From positions 21,419-85,418 of the forward strand of contig CAYIOJ010000002.1 of NCBI GenBank assembly GCA_964365025.1: a DNA stretch of 64,000 nucleotides, in the 5' to 3' direction. Every line of letters begins with the position of its first letter. Position 1 is the first letter of the stretch. The notes beneath the pieces are model-generated. The model did not search any database and was not told the origin of the DNA. It saw only the letters and a list, made by a program, of their open reading frames with translations. The DNA is from UBA10003 sp964365025 (GTDB lineage Bacteria > Patescibacteriota > Patescibacteriia > Magasanikbacterales > UBA10003). The position numbers were made by a program, and so were the translations under genes. Positions 1-8,030 of the stretch are shown here, one piece after another.

Positions 1-18
1 TGTCAAGTGGATAACTTT

Positions 19-276
19 ATGTCAGCTAAAATATCAGGTAAAATAAATTTCGCCAAATCATACGATGAGCTTCAAAAGCTGGTGGAGTGGTTTGAAAAGG
101 GTGATGTGGATTTGGAAGAAGGCGTGAAAAAATTTGAAGAGGGGATTAAGCTGGTGGGCGAGTTAAAAAAGTATTTGGGCAATATTGAGGCCAAGGTGAA
201 ACAAATTAAAATTAAGTTTGAAAATAACGATGAAGATGAAGACGGGGAAGAAGAAAAGGACGGAAAATTATTTTAG
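19..276 (+). CDS. xseB: Exodeoxyribonuclease VII small subunit
   Basis: 85-residue acidic-tailed protein matching the XseB family. XseB partners XseA, the nuclease subunit that degrades single-stranded DNA to oligonucleotides. The pattern F-A-K-S-Y-D-E-L-Q-K-L-V followed by a helix with a gap and L-E-E-G-V-K-K-F-E-E-G is the typical two-helix XseB core; the last 15 residues are almost all Asp, Glu and Lys. ATG at 19 is preferred; an in-frame GTG lies at 7. The large subunit would be expected just outside the left edge. Family length (about 70-90 residues) fits. Confidence 0.88.
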   Translation: MSAKISGKINFAKSYDELQKLVEWFEKGDVDLEEGVKKFEEGIKLVGELKKYLGNIEAKVKQIKIKFENNDEDEDGEEEKDGKLF

Positions 277-277
277 T

Positions 278-356
278 AATTATAAGCGAAGCTTGAAATT
301 TCGTCGGGCTTCGCAAGTCAAAAACAAGTTTTTGACTTGGCTCATCCCTTGAAATT
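278..356. repeat. Palindromic repeat element, copy 1 of 2
   Basis: 79-base element directly after the xseB stop. It contains nested inverted repeats: GCGAAGC with GCTTCGC, and AAGTCAAAAA with TTTTTGACTT. A second copy with 7 differences occurs at 51101-51179, and two of the differences are paired compensatory changes in the inner stem. It may also act as a terminator-like hairpin behind xseB. Confidence 0.8.
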
Positions 357-500
357 ATGAAAAATTATTCTCGCAAAACATCAACTCCCGGCAAGACCGC
401 CTATCGCACGCCCAGCCGCTTTCGCGTGACGAAAAACATTGAGATTACGCAGGAAAAAGCGCGGTATTGCAAGGGGACTAAAGGAAAAAGAGTTTGTTAG
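357..500 (+). CDS. Small basic hypothetical protein (47 aa)
   Basis: ATG at 357, stop TAG at 498-500. The 47-residue product is rich in Lys, Arg and Thr (begins MKNYSRKTSTPGKTAYRTPS, ends KGTKGKRVC). It lies between xseB and an exported hypothetical, immediately behind the palindromic repeat. Its strongly basic composition would suit a nucleic-acid or ribosome-binding small protein, but that is only inference; I recognise no family. It is too short to rule out chance, although the frame is open over its whole length and codon choice resembles neighbouring genes. Confidence 0.45.
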   Translation: MKNYSRKTSTPGKTAYRTPSRFRVTKNIEITQEKARYCKGTKGKRVC

Positions 501-522
501 CAACTAAATATTATTGAAATTT

Positions 523-1173
523 ATGAAAAAAAAGTTATTCATTTTCGTTATAATTATTTCGTCACTTGTTGTTTTGGTCATGATAATGTTAACGGCTTTG
601 TTTTATTTTGTTCAACCACCAGATGATTATGCCAGGAATTCATTATATAGTTTATTCTACAGTGAATTACCACAGCCATTGGCACTCCCAAGGGAGGTGG
701 CATGTCGTTTAAAAGGAGGTAGAATAAAGGTGGCGGGTTGCGGTTTAACATGCAGTTATGCTTGTTTTCCATCTCTTCCAAATGCTGGGAAGCCATGTAA
801 ATCGTCACAAGAATGTGGCGGAACGAAGTGTTTGTTGACGAATAAATCCGAATTAAAAAAATTAAATGGTCGAGAACAAATACAGGTAGGCGACTCTATC
901 GGTTTAAATCATTTATTTTATGGGTCTATGGAGGCTCTGTATGTCCCAGAAGGATGTTCGCTTGAGTATGAGTTTGAAAAAGACAATGGTGTGCCGTGGT
1001 GGAATGGCGGGTTAATTATAGATTGCAAAGATAAAGAATTATTTGTTGGAGCAGAGTGTCAGGAGTTTGAATTTGGAGGTTGTGAACCAGCTACAGAATA
1101 TTTGGGTAAAACAGAGGGCGGTGTTTACAGAATCAGGAGTCTTGAGGGGCCATCATGTAGAAATGTTGGATAA
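523..1173 (+). CDS. Exported or membrane-anchored cysteine-rich hypothetical protein
   Basis: 216 residues. The N-terminus has three lysines followed by a hydrophobic stretch (residues about 5-32), which looks like a signal anchor. The remainder is extracytoplasmic in character and contains about ten cysteines, two of them in a GCGLTCSYAC cluster, which suggests disulphide bonding outside the cell. ATG at 523 is chosen over an upstream TTG at 514. No family recognised. Base composition is more AT-rich than the flanking pyrH gene, so recent acquisition or relaxed constraint is possible. Confidence 0.7.
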   Translation: MKKKLFIFVIIISSLVVLVMIMLTALFYFVQPPDDYARNSLYSLFYSELPQPLALPREVACRLKGGRIKVAGCGLTCSYACFPSLPNAGKPCKSSQECGGTKCLLTNKSELKKLNGREQIQVGDSIGLNHLFYGSMEALYVPEGCSLEYEFEKDNGVPWWNGGLIIDCKDKELFVGAECQEFEFGGCEPATEYLGKTEGGVYRIRSLEGPSCRNVG

Positions 1174-1199
1174 ACCTAAAAAATTGTTTAAGGTTTCAT

Positions 1200-1889
1200 A
1201 TGTTAAAAAATGAGATAGTTGTTTTATCTTTGGGCGGCTCTTTGATTATTCCAAAAGACGGATTTAATTTGGAATTTCTCAAGGGCTTTAAGAATTTAAT
1301 TTTGAAATTTGTAAAAAAAGGCACTCGTTTTATTATTGTCTGCGGCGGTGGGCAAACCGCGCGGTCTTACCAGGCCATCGCGCGGGAAATCGGCGAACTG
1401 ACTCCGGAAGATATTGATTGGATTGGCATTCATTCCACGCGGTTAAATGCCCATTTCATGCGCACAATTTTTCGTAAATGGGCGCATCCGATTGTGGTAA
1501 AAGACCCAACGCGAAAATTGCAATGGACAGAAAAGATTTTGGTCGGTTCGGGCTGGAAACCCGGCTGGTCAACTGATTATGACGCGGTGAAATTAGCGGA
1601 ATTATATGGAGCCAAACTTGTAATCAATCTTTCCAATGTAGCTTATGTTTGTGACAAAGACCCTAAGAAATTTCCCGACGCGAAAAAATTGGAAAAAATT
1701 TCTTGGTCTGGATATAGAAAAATCGTGGGCGATAAATGGAGTCCGGGCGCCAATTGGCCGTTTGATCCGGTGGCGAGCAAAGAAGCGGAAAAAATGAAAT
1801 TAAAAGTAATTGTAATGGATGGGACAAATTTATTGGAGGTGGAAAAAGCGATAGGGGGAAAGAAATTTAAAGGAACAGAAATTATATGA
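1200..1889 (+). CDS. pyrH: UMP kinase, archaeal-type amino-acid-kinase fold
   Basis: 229 residues. Phosphorylates UMP to UDP in pyrimidine nucleotide synthesis. Visible motifs: SLGGSLI at the N-terminus (phosphate-binding Gly-rich loop), CGGGQTARSYQAIAREIG, and the DYDAVKLAELYGAKLVINLSNV segment with D-K-D-P-K-K downstream, all typical of the family. The TRLNAHFMRT stretch resembles the archaeal UMP kinase subgroup more than E. coli PyrH. Its stop overlaps the start of the next small gene (ATGA), suggesting translational coupling. Confidence 0.88.
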   Translation: MLKNEIVVLSLGGSLIIPKDGFNLEFLKGFKNLILKFVKKGTRFIIVCGGGQTARSYQAIAREIGELTPEDIDWIGIHSTRLNAHFMRTIFRKWAHPIVVKDPTRKLQWTEKILVGSGWKPGWSTDYDAVKLAELYGAKLVINLSNVAYVCDKDPKKFPDAKKLEKISWSGYRKIVGDKWSPGANWPFDPVASKEAEKMKLKVIVMDGTNLLEVEKAIGGKKFKGTEII

Positions 1890-2074
1890 CTGAAGGAAGA
1901 CCAATTTCTTTGGAGGAGTTAAGGGCGAGATTTGAACAAGAGCAAGCAACTAATGCCAGATTGAAAAGTTTGGATGGAATGACGCGCAAGGGTGGGGCGC
2001 AGGCCGAAGCGGCTGAAAGAGCCAAGCGTCGGCTGGTGTTTGGAAATGAGGGGAAAAGGAAACAATCCGCTTGA
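1886..2074 (+). CDS. Small hypothetical protein, coupled to pyrH
   Basis: 62 residues, beginning MTEGRPISLEELRARFEQEQ and highly charged (Glu, Arg, Lys), predicted mostly helical. The start codon overlaps the pyrH stop as ATGA, which is the main argument that it is translated. It ends just before the promoter of the L10 operon. No recognised family and no function can be assigned. Confidence 0.6.
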   Translation: MTEGRPISLEELRARFEQEQATNARLKSLDGMTRKGGAQAEAAERAKRRLVFGNEGKRKQSA

Positions 2075-2098
2075 CACATTTTTTATATCCTGTATAAT
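2071..2098 (+). promoter_or_regulatory. Sigma-70-type promoter of the L10-L12 operon
   Basis: A perfect -35 TTGACA at 2071-2076 and a perfect -10 TATAAT at 2093-2098, separated by 16 bases. Transcription should begin near 2105, immediately upstream of the conserved L10 leader. Confidence 0.9.
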
Positions 2099-2104
2099 AT
2101 AGTT

Positions 2105-2304
2105 AACCATAGACAGCAGGTGGCCGATTTGGCCTTAATTGCCTGCCGAGGTTTGAGCTAAAAGTGCCTGTTTAAGGCGTTTTAAGGTCGAAGCCAACCG
2201 TAGATTCTGTGGTAAAACACAGTTTTTTTATAATTTCAAAGGCCGAACAGGTTGAAAAAATTATTTTTCAATTTGTGAGGCCTGCCGAAATTTCAAACTT
2301 GTTT
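2105..2304 (+). ncRNA. L10 leader (ribosomal protein autoregulatory RNA)
   Basis: The untranslated leader of rplJ contains the hallmarks of the bacterial L10 leader: AGACAGCAGG (2111-2120) pairing with GCCTGCCGAGG (2141-2151), and a downstream ACCGTAGATTCTGTGG segment. In studied bacteria this RNA binds L10-L12 and represses its own operon. It explains the roughly 200-base gap between the promoter and the L10 start codon. Confidence 0.85.
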
Positions 2305-2826
2305 ATGCCAAAAACACGAGATGAAAAGACACAAATCGTAGCTGATTTGACTAAACTCTTTAAAGAGATGAAATCGGCTGTTTTTGCCGATTTTAAGGGT
2401 TTAAAGGTCAAAAACATCACTGAATTGCGCCGGCTTTGCCAAGGACAAAAAGTTTCCTATGGTCTGGCCAAAAAAACATTAATTCGGCTGGCCGCGAAAA
2501 ACGCCGGTGTGGATTTTAATCCCGACAGCGTTGACGGTTCTTACGCTTTGGCTTTTGGGTTGGAAGACGAGGTCGCGCCGGCCAAAGTGTTGGCGGATTT
2601 TGCCAAAAAGCATGAGGCCTTGAAAATTCTCGGCGGCATTTTGGAGGGCAAGATGGTGGACAAGGTGGTCATTGGCTCCTTGGCCAAATTGCCAAGCAAG
2701 CCGGAACTTCTGGCCAAATTGGTTGGTTCTTTGCAATCACCCATTTCCGGTATGGTCAATGTTTTAGCCGGTAATTTGCGCGGTTTAGTGCAAGTTCTTA
2801 ATGCTTACCAAAAATCTAAAGCTTAA
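2305..2826 (+). CDS. rplJ: 50S ribosomal protein L10
   Basis: 173 residues. L10 forms the base of the ribosomal stalk and carries L7/L12 dimers. The start MPKTRDEKTQIVADLTKLF matches the family; open frame upstream of 2305 is the leader RNA and should not be translated. The conserved F-A-D-F-K-G-L-K-V motif, the VSYGLAKKTLIRLA segment and a C-terminal Ala/Leu-rich L12-binding helix are all present. Followed after 11 bases by rplL. Confidence 0.95.
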   Translation: MPKTRDEKTQIVADLTKLFKEMKSAVFADFKGLKVKNITELRRLCQGQKVSYGLAKKTLIRLAAKNAGVDFNPDSVDGSYALAFGLEDEVAPAKVLADFAKKHEALKILGGILEGKMVDKVVIGSLAKLPSKPELLAKLVGSLQSPISGMVNVLAGNLRGLVQVLNAYQKSKA

Positions 2827-2837
2827 TTAAAAAATAT

Positions 2838-3239
2838 ATGTCTGACGAACAAAAAAAAGAAGTGCCTGAAAAATTCAAGGCCTTAGTTGAACAGATTGAA
2901 AAATTGTCTGTTCTTGACCTTGCCGAATTGGTGAAGGTTTTAGAGGAAAAATTCGGCGTTTCCGCCGCCGCGCCAGTCGCAGTCGCGGCTGTCGGAGCCG
3001 GAGCGTCCGCGCCAGCCGAGGAAGAAAAGTCATCCTTCAACGTGGAATTGATTGAAGCCGGCGGCAACAAAATCGCGGTGATTAAAGTCATTCGCGAAGT
3101 TACCGGTTTGGGTCTGGCCGATGCCAAGGGTTTGGTTGACGGCGCTCCCAAGATGGTTAAAGAGGGTGTGGATAAGGCCACAGCCGAGTCCATTCAAAAG
3201 AAGGTGACTGAAGCCGGCGGTAAGGTGACCTTAAAATAA
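2838..3239 (+). CDS. rplL: 50S ribosomal protein L7/L12
   Basis: 133 residues. N-terminal dimerisation helices (residues 1-35), an Ala/Pro/Val-rich hinge (about 45-63) and the globular C-terminal domain with the signature KIAVIKVIREVTGLGLADAK. L7/L12 recruits translation factors to the ribosome. Cotranscribed with rplJ and followed by a strong hairpin terminator. Confidence 0.97.
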   Translation: MSDEQKKEVPEKFKALVEQIEKLSVLDLAELVKVLEEKFGVSAAAPVAVAAVGAGASAPAEEEKSSFNVELIEAGGNKIAVIKVIREVTGLGLADAKGLVDGAPKMVKEGVDKATAESIQKKVTEAGGKVTLK

Positions 3240-3250
3240 TTTTTAAGCAA

Positions 3251-3286
3251 ATACTAAAAAATTCCTCACGGGGAATTTTTTAGTAT
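3251..3286. terminator. Bidirectional terminator between rplL and the phosphatase-like gene
   Basis: ATACTAAAAAATTCC and GGGAATTTTTTAGTAT form a long hairpin with a 4-5 base loop, with A-runs and T-runs on both arms. It lies between converging genes, and its right arm overlaps the stop codon of the minus-strand gene. Confidence 0.85.
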
Positions 3287-5433
3287 TCAATACTTTGTAT
3301 TTTCATTCCGTTCAACAAGTAGATTGTTTTATTTTTCTCGTTGACGCTTAGATCTTGAAGGTCGGTGAATTCTTCGGCTGTGTATTGGGCAACCAATTTT
3401 TGCGTTTTTTTATTCCAGATAATCACTCGTTTTTGTCCCGGGTCTAGAATAAAGATGTTCTGCGAATCGGGCGAGCTAAAAATTTTTACGGCTGAATTTA
3501 ACTGCGGGTCTAGCGCGGAGAGCGAAAAATTTTGTAAATGGCCGCTGTCCAGTTTTGACACGCTGCCGTAAGGCCTCGCAATGTAGATTGATCCATCAAT
3601 GGCCCAGCCGGTAAGGTCAGACACTGAAATATCTTCTTTGAGCCAACCGGCTCCTTTGGCAAAACCGGTGGTGCTTTCTTTGTGTTTGGCAATCAGATTA
3701 TTTTTTACATCCAATGAGTACAGATAAGTATTATAATGGCCAATGAGTTTTATTTCCGAATCAGTCTTGGGCCAGATTATTTCCAAAGAAGAAAATTCGC
3801 CTGTTTTGAGGTCAAATTGCGTCAGTCGGTCTTTGCCATTGAGCAGTAACACTAATCCGTCTTTTTTTACGAATTTATATTTTAATTCTCCCGCAAGAGG
3901 CGAAGTTAAGGCGACTGATGTTTTGCTTTTTGTGTCGTATCGCCAAAGATTAGTATCATTATTGCAGAAAAAGAAAAAAGATAATTTGGCGGCGATAAGG
4001 TCGGTCGGTTGGCAAGTTAGATTTAGCGCGGACAAATCAGCCGCGAGTGTTGGCACAATCGTTTTCAGGTGGCGGAGCTTAGCGGCGATAATTTCGGCGT
4101 TGACGAGTAAATTTTGCCGCATGGTTCGCCGGTTGGCGGAATTTTGGGGAAATTCAGTTAGGTCATTTTTAATTTCTGTCAGCAATTTTTCAGCTTGTTC
4201 TTCGTCTTTATAGATAATGCTTGATTCGGCTTGGTCTATTTTTTCTTTAATGCCATTCAACAGTTGATTATATTTTTCCTGCTCCAAACGATTGTTGTTT
4301 TGTTGATAACTCCAGCCCACGCTTACGATAAAAATCGCGCCAACGATCAGCGCTCCTAAAAATAAGTAGCGGCGAGTCGGCGGTAATGCTAGAATTTTGG
4401 CGCGTGGGGCTTGCCAGAGTTTTTGGGCCAGCGCGCGCAGGGCGGTGATACCGGCTGTTTTTTTCACTATCGGTTCAGTCGGCGGCTTGGCCGTTCGGCT
4501 GAAAAATTTAATCATTTCACGCCAGGTTTTTTTCATCTGCCCCTGCCAGCCGGTCAGGCGGTTATAGATTTTTGTGATTTTTTTAATTGTTTCCAAATCC
4601 GAATCCTGTTTATTTTTCGTTTTGTTAAAGAATTTTTTGAACATCAGCCAAAGTGAAGGCGACAGGATGTTTTCCGTCTCTTTTTCTTTATACACTAAGC
4701 GGCGGATAGAATTGTCCGGCGTAACGCGTTCGGTGGAAGCGATTTGAATTTGCCTTTGCGCCGATGGCGTTAAAAGATTAATAATCAACCCGCCGAAAGA
4801 AAGCTGGTTGGCGATTTGATTTAAAGTTTTTTCCAAATAACGGCAGGCGTTTTCCATTGGGCGCGACAAAATAATTTTTTCCAAGCGGTCAATGGTAATA
4901 AAATCAAAAACCGCGCCCGTGCAAAATATAACCAGATTGTCCGGGCTCAAATCACCGGAAACCAGATTAGAGAAAAAAGGCCCGGCTTCTTTCTGTCTAT
5001 CTCCGTAAGTTTTAATTAGGTCAAGATGGCGGTATTTTTCGCCGTCTTTAAAAATGATGTAGCCGCTAATGCGGCCATTGAAAGTAAATTGTAATTGATT
5101 ATTTTTTATGCCGCCAAAAATAAAATTCAATTCGTTTAATTCATCGGGTTTAAGCATTTGGCCGATCAGACGGTTGGCCCACTCCAAATTGTGTTCAAAA
5201 GCGTTGTCCGGGTTGTCTTTGATTTCTTCCTCATAGTGACGAAGCATTTGATTGATGAGAATCGGCATTGTTTCTCTAAGATGGGGCGTCGGATGATATT
5301 CCACCATGGCGAAAAGACGGCTCATCGGCAGATTGTGCTTGGGCGGCGGCGCCAAAGACAAAAGTACGCGCGAATGGTCTTTGAGCGACGACTGGGTGAG
5401 GAAGGTATTTAGTTCAGTGGAATTAATTGGCAT
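3280..5433 (-). CDS. PP2C-like domain, transmembrane segment and propeller-like ectodomain protein
   Basis: 717 residues from ATG at 5433. The N-terminal 230 residues resemble a PP2C-type phosphatase or phosphatase-like fold (DNLVIFCTGAVFDFITIDRLEKII region), though clear metal-binding aspartates are not obvious. A single transmembrane helix lies near residues 346-370, followed by a coiled-coil-like stretch and a C-terminal region of repeated short beta units such as FDLKTGEFSSL and WNKKTQKLVAQY, suggesting a beta propeller. The upstream ATG at 5466 is rejected because it would precede the likely transcription start. A membrane sensor arrangement is inferred; substrate unknown. Confidence 0.65.
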   Translation of the reverse strand: MPINSTELNTFLTQSSLKDHSRVLLSLAPPPKHNLPMSRLFAMVEYHPTPHLRETMPILINQMLRHYEEEIKDNPDNAFEHNLEWANRLIGQMLKPDELNELNFIFGGIKNNQLQFTFNGRISGYIIFKDGEKYRHLDLIKTYGDRQKEAGPFFSNLVSGDLSPDNLVIFCTGAVFDFITIDRLEKIILSRPMENACRYLEKTLNQIANQLSFGGLIINLLTPSAQRQIQIASTERVTPDNSIRRLVYKEKETENILSPSLWLMFKKFFNKTKNKQDSDLETIKKITKIYNRLTGWQGQMKKTWREMIKFFSRTAKPPTEPIVKKTAGITALRALAQKLWQAPRAKILALPPTRRYLFLGALIVGAIFIVSVGWSYQQNNNRLEQEKYNQLLNGIKEKIDQAESSIIYKDEEQAEKLLTEIKNDLTEFPQNSANRRTMRQNLLVNAEIIAAKLRHLKTIVPTLAADLSALNLTCQPTDLIAAKLSFFFFCNNDTNLWRYDTKSKTSVALTSPLAGELKYKFVKKDGLVLLLNGKDRLTQFDLKTGEFSSLEIIWPKTDSEIKLIGHYNTYLYSLDVKNNLIAKHKESTTGFAKGAGWLKEDISVSDLTGWAIDGSIYIARPYGSVSKLDSGHLQNFSLSALDPQLNSAVKIFSSPDSQNIFILDPGQKRVIIWNKKTQKLVAQYTAEEFTDLQDLSVNEKNKTIYLLNGMKIQSIEY

Positions 5434-5468
5434 AAACAAAGCGGCGTTTGACTGCGCACCTTGCATAA

Positions 5469-5498
5469 ATTATACTATAAGAAAGACATTATTATCAA
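5469..5498 (-). promoter_or_regulatory. Promoter of the PP2C-like membrane protein gene
   Basis: On the minus strand, TTGATA (5498-5493) and a perfect TATAAT (5474-5469) lie 18 bases apart. The start of transcription would be near 5462, downstream of the first in-frame ATG at 5466, which argues for initiation at the ATG at 5433. Confidence 0.7.
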
Positions 5499-5522
5499 AT
5501 TTTGTTAATTTTAATCTTAAAT

Positions 5523-6143
5523 ATGCTTGAATACCTTTTTGGTTCAAAGACGCGCCTTAAGCTTTTACGCCTTTTTTTTAATCAGCCGGAGCAAAAATTT
5601 TTTGTCCGCGAGCTGACGCGGCTGGTCAATACGCAGATTAATTCCGTGCGCCGCGAATTAGTACACTTATTGAACGCCCAGATTATTATTCCGGGCGAAG
5701 CTGATGAGCCGGCGGCTGAAAAAAAAGACAAAAAGAAGATGGATGGCAAAAGAAAGTATTATTGCTTGAATCCGCGCGGCGTGATTAATTCCGAGTTGCG
5801 AGCGCTTTTGCTCAAGGCCCAATTTTGGGGGGAGAAGCAGTTGATTGAAACGGTAAAGAAGATCGGGCACATTGATTTTTTAGTTTTGGCCGGCCGTTTT
5901 GTCGGCTTGCCTGAAGCGCCTACCGATTTGCTGATTGTTGGCAACTTGGCCAAAAAAGATTTGAGCAAATTGATTCGCGTGTTTGAAGATGATTTTGGCG
6001 GCGAGGTGCGTTATACCGTGATGACGCCAAAAGAATTTTTGTATCGGCGCGATGTGGCTGACAAATTTTTATCGGCTATTTTTGAAAATAAGCATCTGGT
6101 GGCGGTGGATAATCTGCCCACTCCGTACAGTTTGGAAAAATAA
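5523..6143 (+). CDS. Winged-helix DNA-binding protein, transcriptional-regulator-like
   Basis: 206 residues. The first 95 residues look like a winged helix (SKTRLKLLRLFFNQPEQKFFVRELTRLVNTQINSVR..., ending with a charged wing KKDKKKMDGKRKYYCLNP). The second half (LVLAGRFVGLPEAPTDLLIVG then DVADKFLSAIF) resembles the nucleotidyltransferase-like domain often linked to such regulators in CPR, but a complete catalytic set is not visible. ATG at 5523 is chosen. It precedes the tsaB-like gene by one base, so the two are probably cotranscribed. Confidence 0.72.
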   Translation: MLEYLFGSKTRLKLLRLFFNQPEQKFFVRELTRLVNTQINSVRRELVHLLNAQIIIPGEADEPAAEKKDKKKMDGKRKYYCLNPRGVINSELRALLLKAQFWGEKQLIETVKKIGHIDFLVLAGRFVGLPEAPTDLLIVGNLAKKDLSKLIRVFEDDFGGEVRYTVMTPKEFLYRRDVADKFLSAIFENKHLVAVDNLPTPYSLEK

Positions 6144-6144
6144 T

Positions 6145-6564
6145 ATGGCCGGATTATTTTTAATAATTGATGTTACTGATTTTGACAGGCTGGTCATGGC
6201 TTTTGGCGGCAGGGGGAAAACTATGCGCAAATCATGGAAAAAACTACCCGGCCGGCATTTGAATATCCTGTTATGTTTGGATAAATTTTTAAAGCGAGCC
6301 AAGACGAAACTGAAAGATTTGACCGGTTTAGTTTTATTGGAAGGTGGTGGCAGTTTTTCAGGTACGCGTCAGGCCGCGGCGATTTTAAACACAATTTGCT
6401 TGGTGGAGAAAATTCCCGTTTTGGGATTGGATAAAAGAAAATACGGCGATGATCGGCAAAAAATTACGGAAATTGCGGAAAGATATTTCCGCCGGTCCCA
6501 AAAGGGTAAATTTATTAAGCCGATTTATAGCGGTGAACCGAATATCACATGTCCGACTATTTGA
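6145..6564 (+). CDS. tsaB: TsaB-like protein (t6A biosynthesis), divergent and short
   Basis: 139 residues. TsaB pairs with TsaD to make the t6A modification on tRNAs reading ANN codons. The segment LTGLVLLEGGGSFSGTRQAAAILNTI corresponds to the TsaB signature around GPGSFTGLR, and the end KPIYSGEPNIT resembles the C-terminus of CPR TsaB proteins. It lacks the first-strand D-T-S motif (IDVTDFDRL here) and most of the second domain; ordinary TsaB is about 200-230 residues. A TsaE domain occurs elsewhere in the window (fused to FolD). Overlaps the next gene by 16 bases. Confidence 0.68.
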   Translation: MAGLFLIIDVTDFDRLVMAFGGRGKTMRKSWKKLPGRHLNILLCLDKFLKRAKTKLKDLTGLVLLEGGGSFSGTRQAAAILNTICLVEKIPVLGLDKRKYGDDRQKITEIAERYFRRSQKGKFIKPIYSGEPNITCPTI

Positions 6565-8030
6565 AATATCGTTTTTTGGAAATTATTCCAGGTTTCATGG
6601 TCTGGTTTACTTTGATAATGTCCGTGGTTTTGTCGTTTATAAAACCGCTGTGGCTCATGTATTTTGTGATTGTGTTTGACCTGTATTGGTTTTTCCGCGT
6701 CAGTTATTTTATTTTTTATCTTTTTATTTCCGGTTGGCGTTTGAATCGCATCAAAAAAATTGACTGGCTGGCCAAATTGCGCCAGGAAATTTTCGGCTGG
6801 GAAAATAAATATCATTTGATTTTTTTGCCCACGGCTAACGAACCGCTGAAAGTGATTGAGGGCACTTTTAAAGCGTTGACCGAGGCCGAGTATCCCTTGG
6901 ATAAATTTATTGTGGTTTTATGCGGCGAAGAGCGTGGCGGCAAAGAAAGATTTTTAAATATCGCTGAAAAAATCAAAAATCAATTTGGCGATAAATTTAA
7001 AAAATTTATTATCACCGTACACCCGGACGACCTCGTGGGCGAAATCAAAGGCAAGGGGTCAAATTTGAATTATGCCGGACATTTGGTTCAAAAAATGATT
7101 GACGCCTGGAAAATTCCTTACGACGACATTATTGTCTCCAGTTTTGACATAGATACGCGCGTGCATCCGCAATATTTTGCCTATCTGACGCATCTTTATT
7201 GCACCGAGTCGAGGCCGACGCACGCTTCGTATCAGCCGGTGGCGCTATACAATAATAACATTTGGCAGAGCAATCCTTTATTGCGCGTGACGGCTTTTGG
7301 CACGACTTTTTGGATTATGACTGAATTGGAGCGGCCGGATCGGCTATTCACCTTTTCCTCGCACAGCATGTCTTTCCGCGCTTTGGTGGATGTGGGGTTT
7401 TGGCAAAAAAACATCGTTACCGAGGATTCGCGTATTTTTTTACAATGTTTCTTGCGCTACAGCGGGGACTATCGCGTGGTGCCGATGTATTTGCCGGTGT
7501 CCATGAACACGGCCGAAGGCGAACATTTTTGGGACAGCGTTAAAAATGTGTACAAGCAACAGCGGCGCTGGGCTTGGGGCGTGGAGCATTTTCCTTTTAT
7601 GGTGTGGCATTTCTTGCGGCACAAGCATATTCCTTGGGCGAAAAAAATAAAATATCTTTGGAATTTGGGCGAGGGGATGTATTCCTGGGCTTCGGCCCCC
7701 ATTTTAATTTTTATTCTGGGCCGCTTGCCCTTGTATTTAGCGCCCGAGGCCGTGCGCGGTTCGGCTTTTTATCAAAACACGCCGTTCACCCTGGAGTCGC
7801 TGATGAATTTGGCCATGGCCGGCATTTTGTTTTCCGCCATTTTTAATATTTTGCTTTTGCCCCGGCCGCCCAACTCCAAACCCTGGAACTATCCAATTAT
7901 GATTTTGCAATGGATTTTTTTGCCAATCACTTTAATTATTTTCGGCTCTATTCCGGCCATTGACGCGCAGACGCGGCTGATGCTGGGCCGTTATCTTGGT
8001 TTTTATGTCGCCAAAAAGAAAACTGATTAA
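6549..8030 (+). CDS. Membrane glycosyltransferase, family 2
   Basis: 493 residues. N-terminal pair of transmembrane helices (about 10-60), a GT-A catalytic domain with SSFDIDTRVHP (D-x-D), ED in the NIVTEDSRIF segment, and the QQRRWAWG motif (Q-x-x-R-W) of processive family 2 enzymes, then several C-terminal membrane helices. Such enzymes polymerise or transfer sugars at the inner membrane face. It overlaps the DUF4012 gene by 26 bases, consistent with a surface-polysaccharide operon. Substrate cannot be told. Confidence 0.85.
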   Translation: MSDYLKYRFLEIIPGFMVWFTLIMSVVLSFIKPLWLMYFVIVFDLYWFFRVSYFIFYLFISGWRLNRIKKIDWLAKLRQEIFGWENKYHLIFLPTANEPLKVIEGTFKALTEAEYPLDKFIVVLCGEERGGKERFLNIAEKIKNQFGDKFKKFIITVHPDDLVGEIKGKGSNLNYAGHLVQKMIDAWKIPYDDIIVSSFDIDTRVHPQYFAYLTHLYCTESRPTHASYQPVALYNNNIWQSNPLLRVTAFGTTFWIMTELERPDRLFTFSSHSMSFRALVDVGFWQKNIVTEDSRIFLQCFLRYSGDYRVVPMYLPVSMNTAEGEHFWDSVKNVYKQQRRWAWGVEHFPFMVWHFLRHKHIPWAKKIKYLWNLGEGMYSWASAPILIFILGRLPLYLAPEAVRGSAFYQNTPFTLESLMNLAMAGILFSAIFNILLLPRPPNSKPWNYPIMILQWIFLPITLIIFGSIPAIDAQTRLMLGRYLGFYVAKKKTD

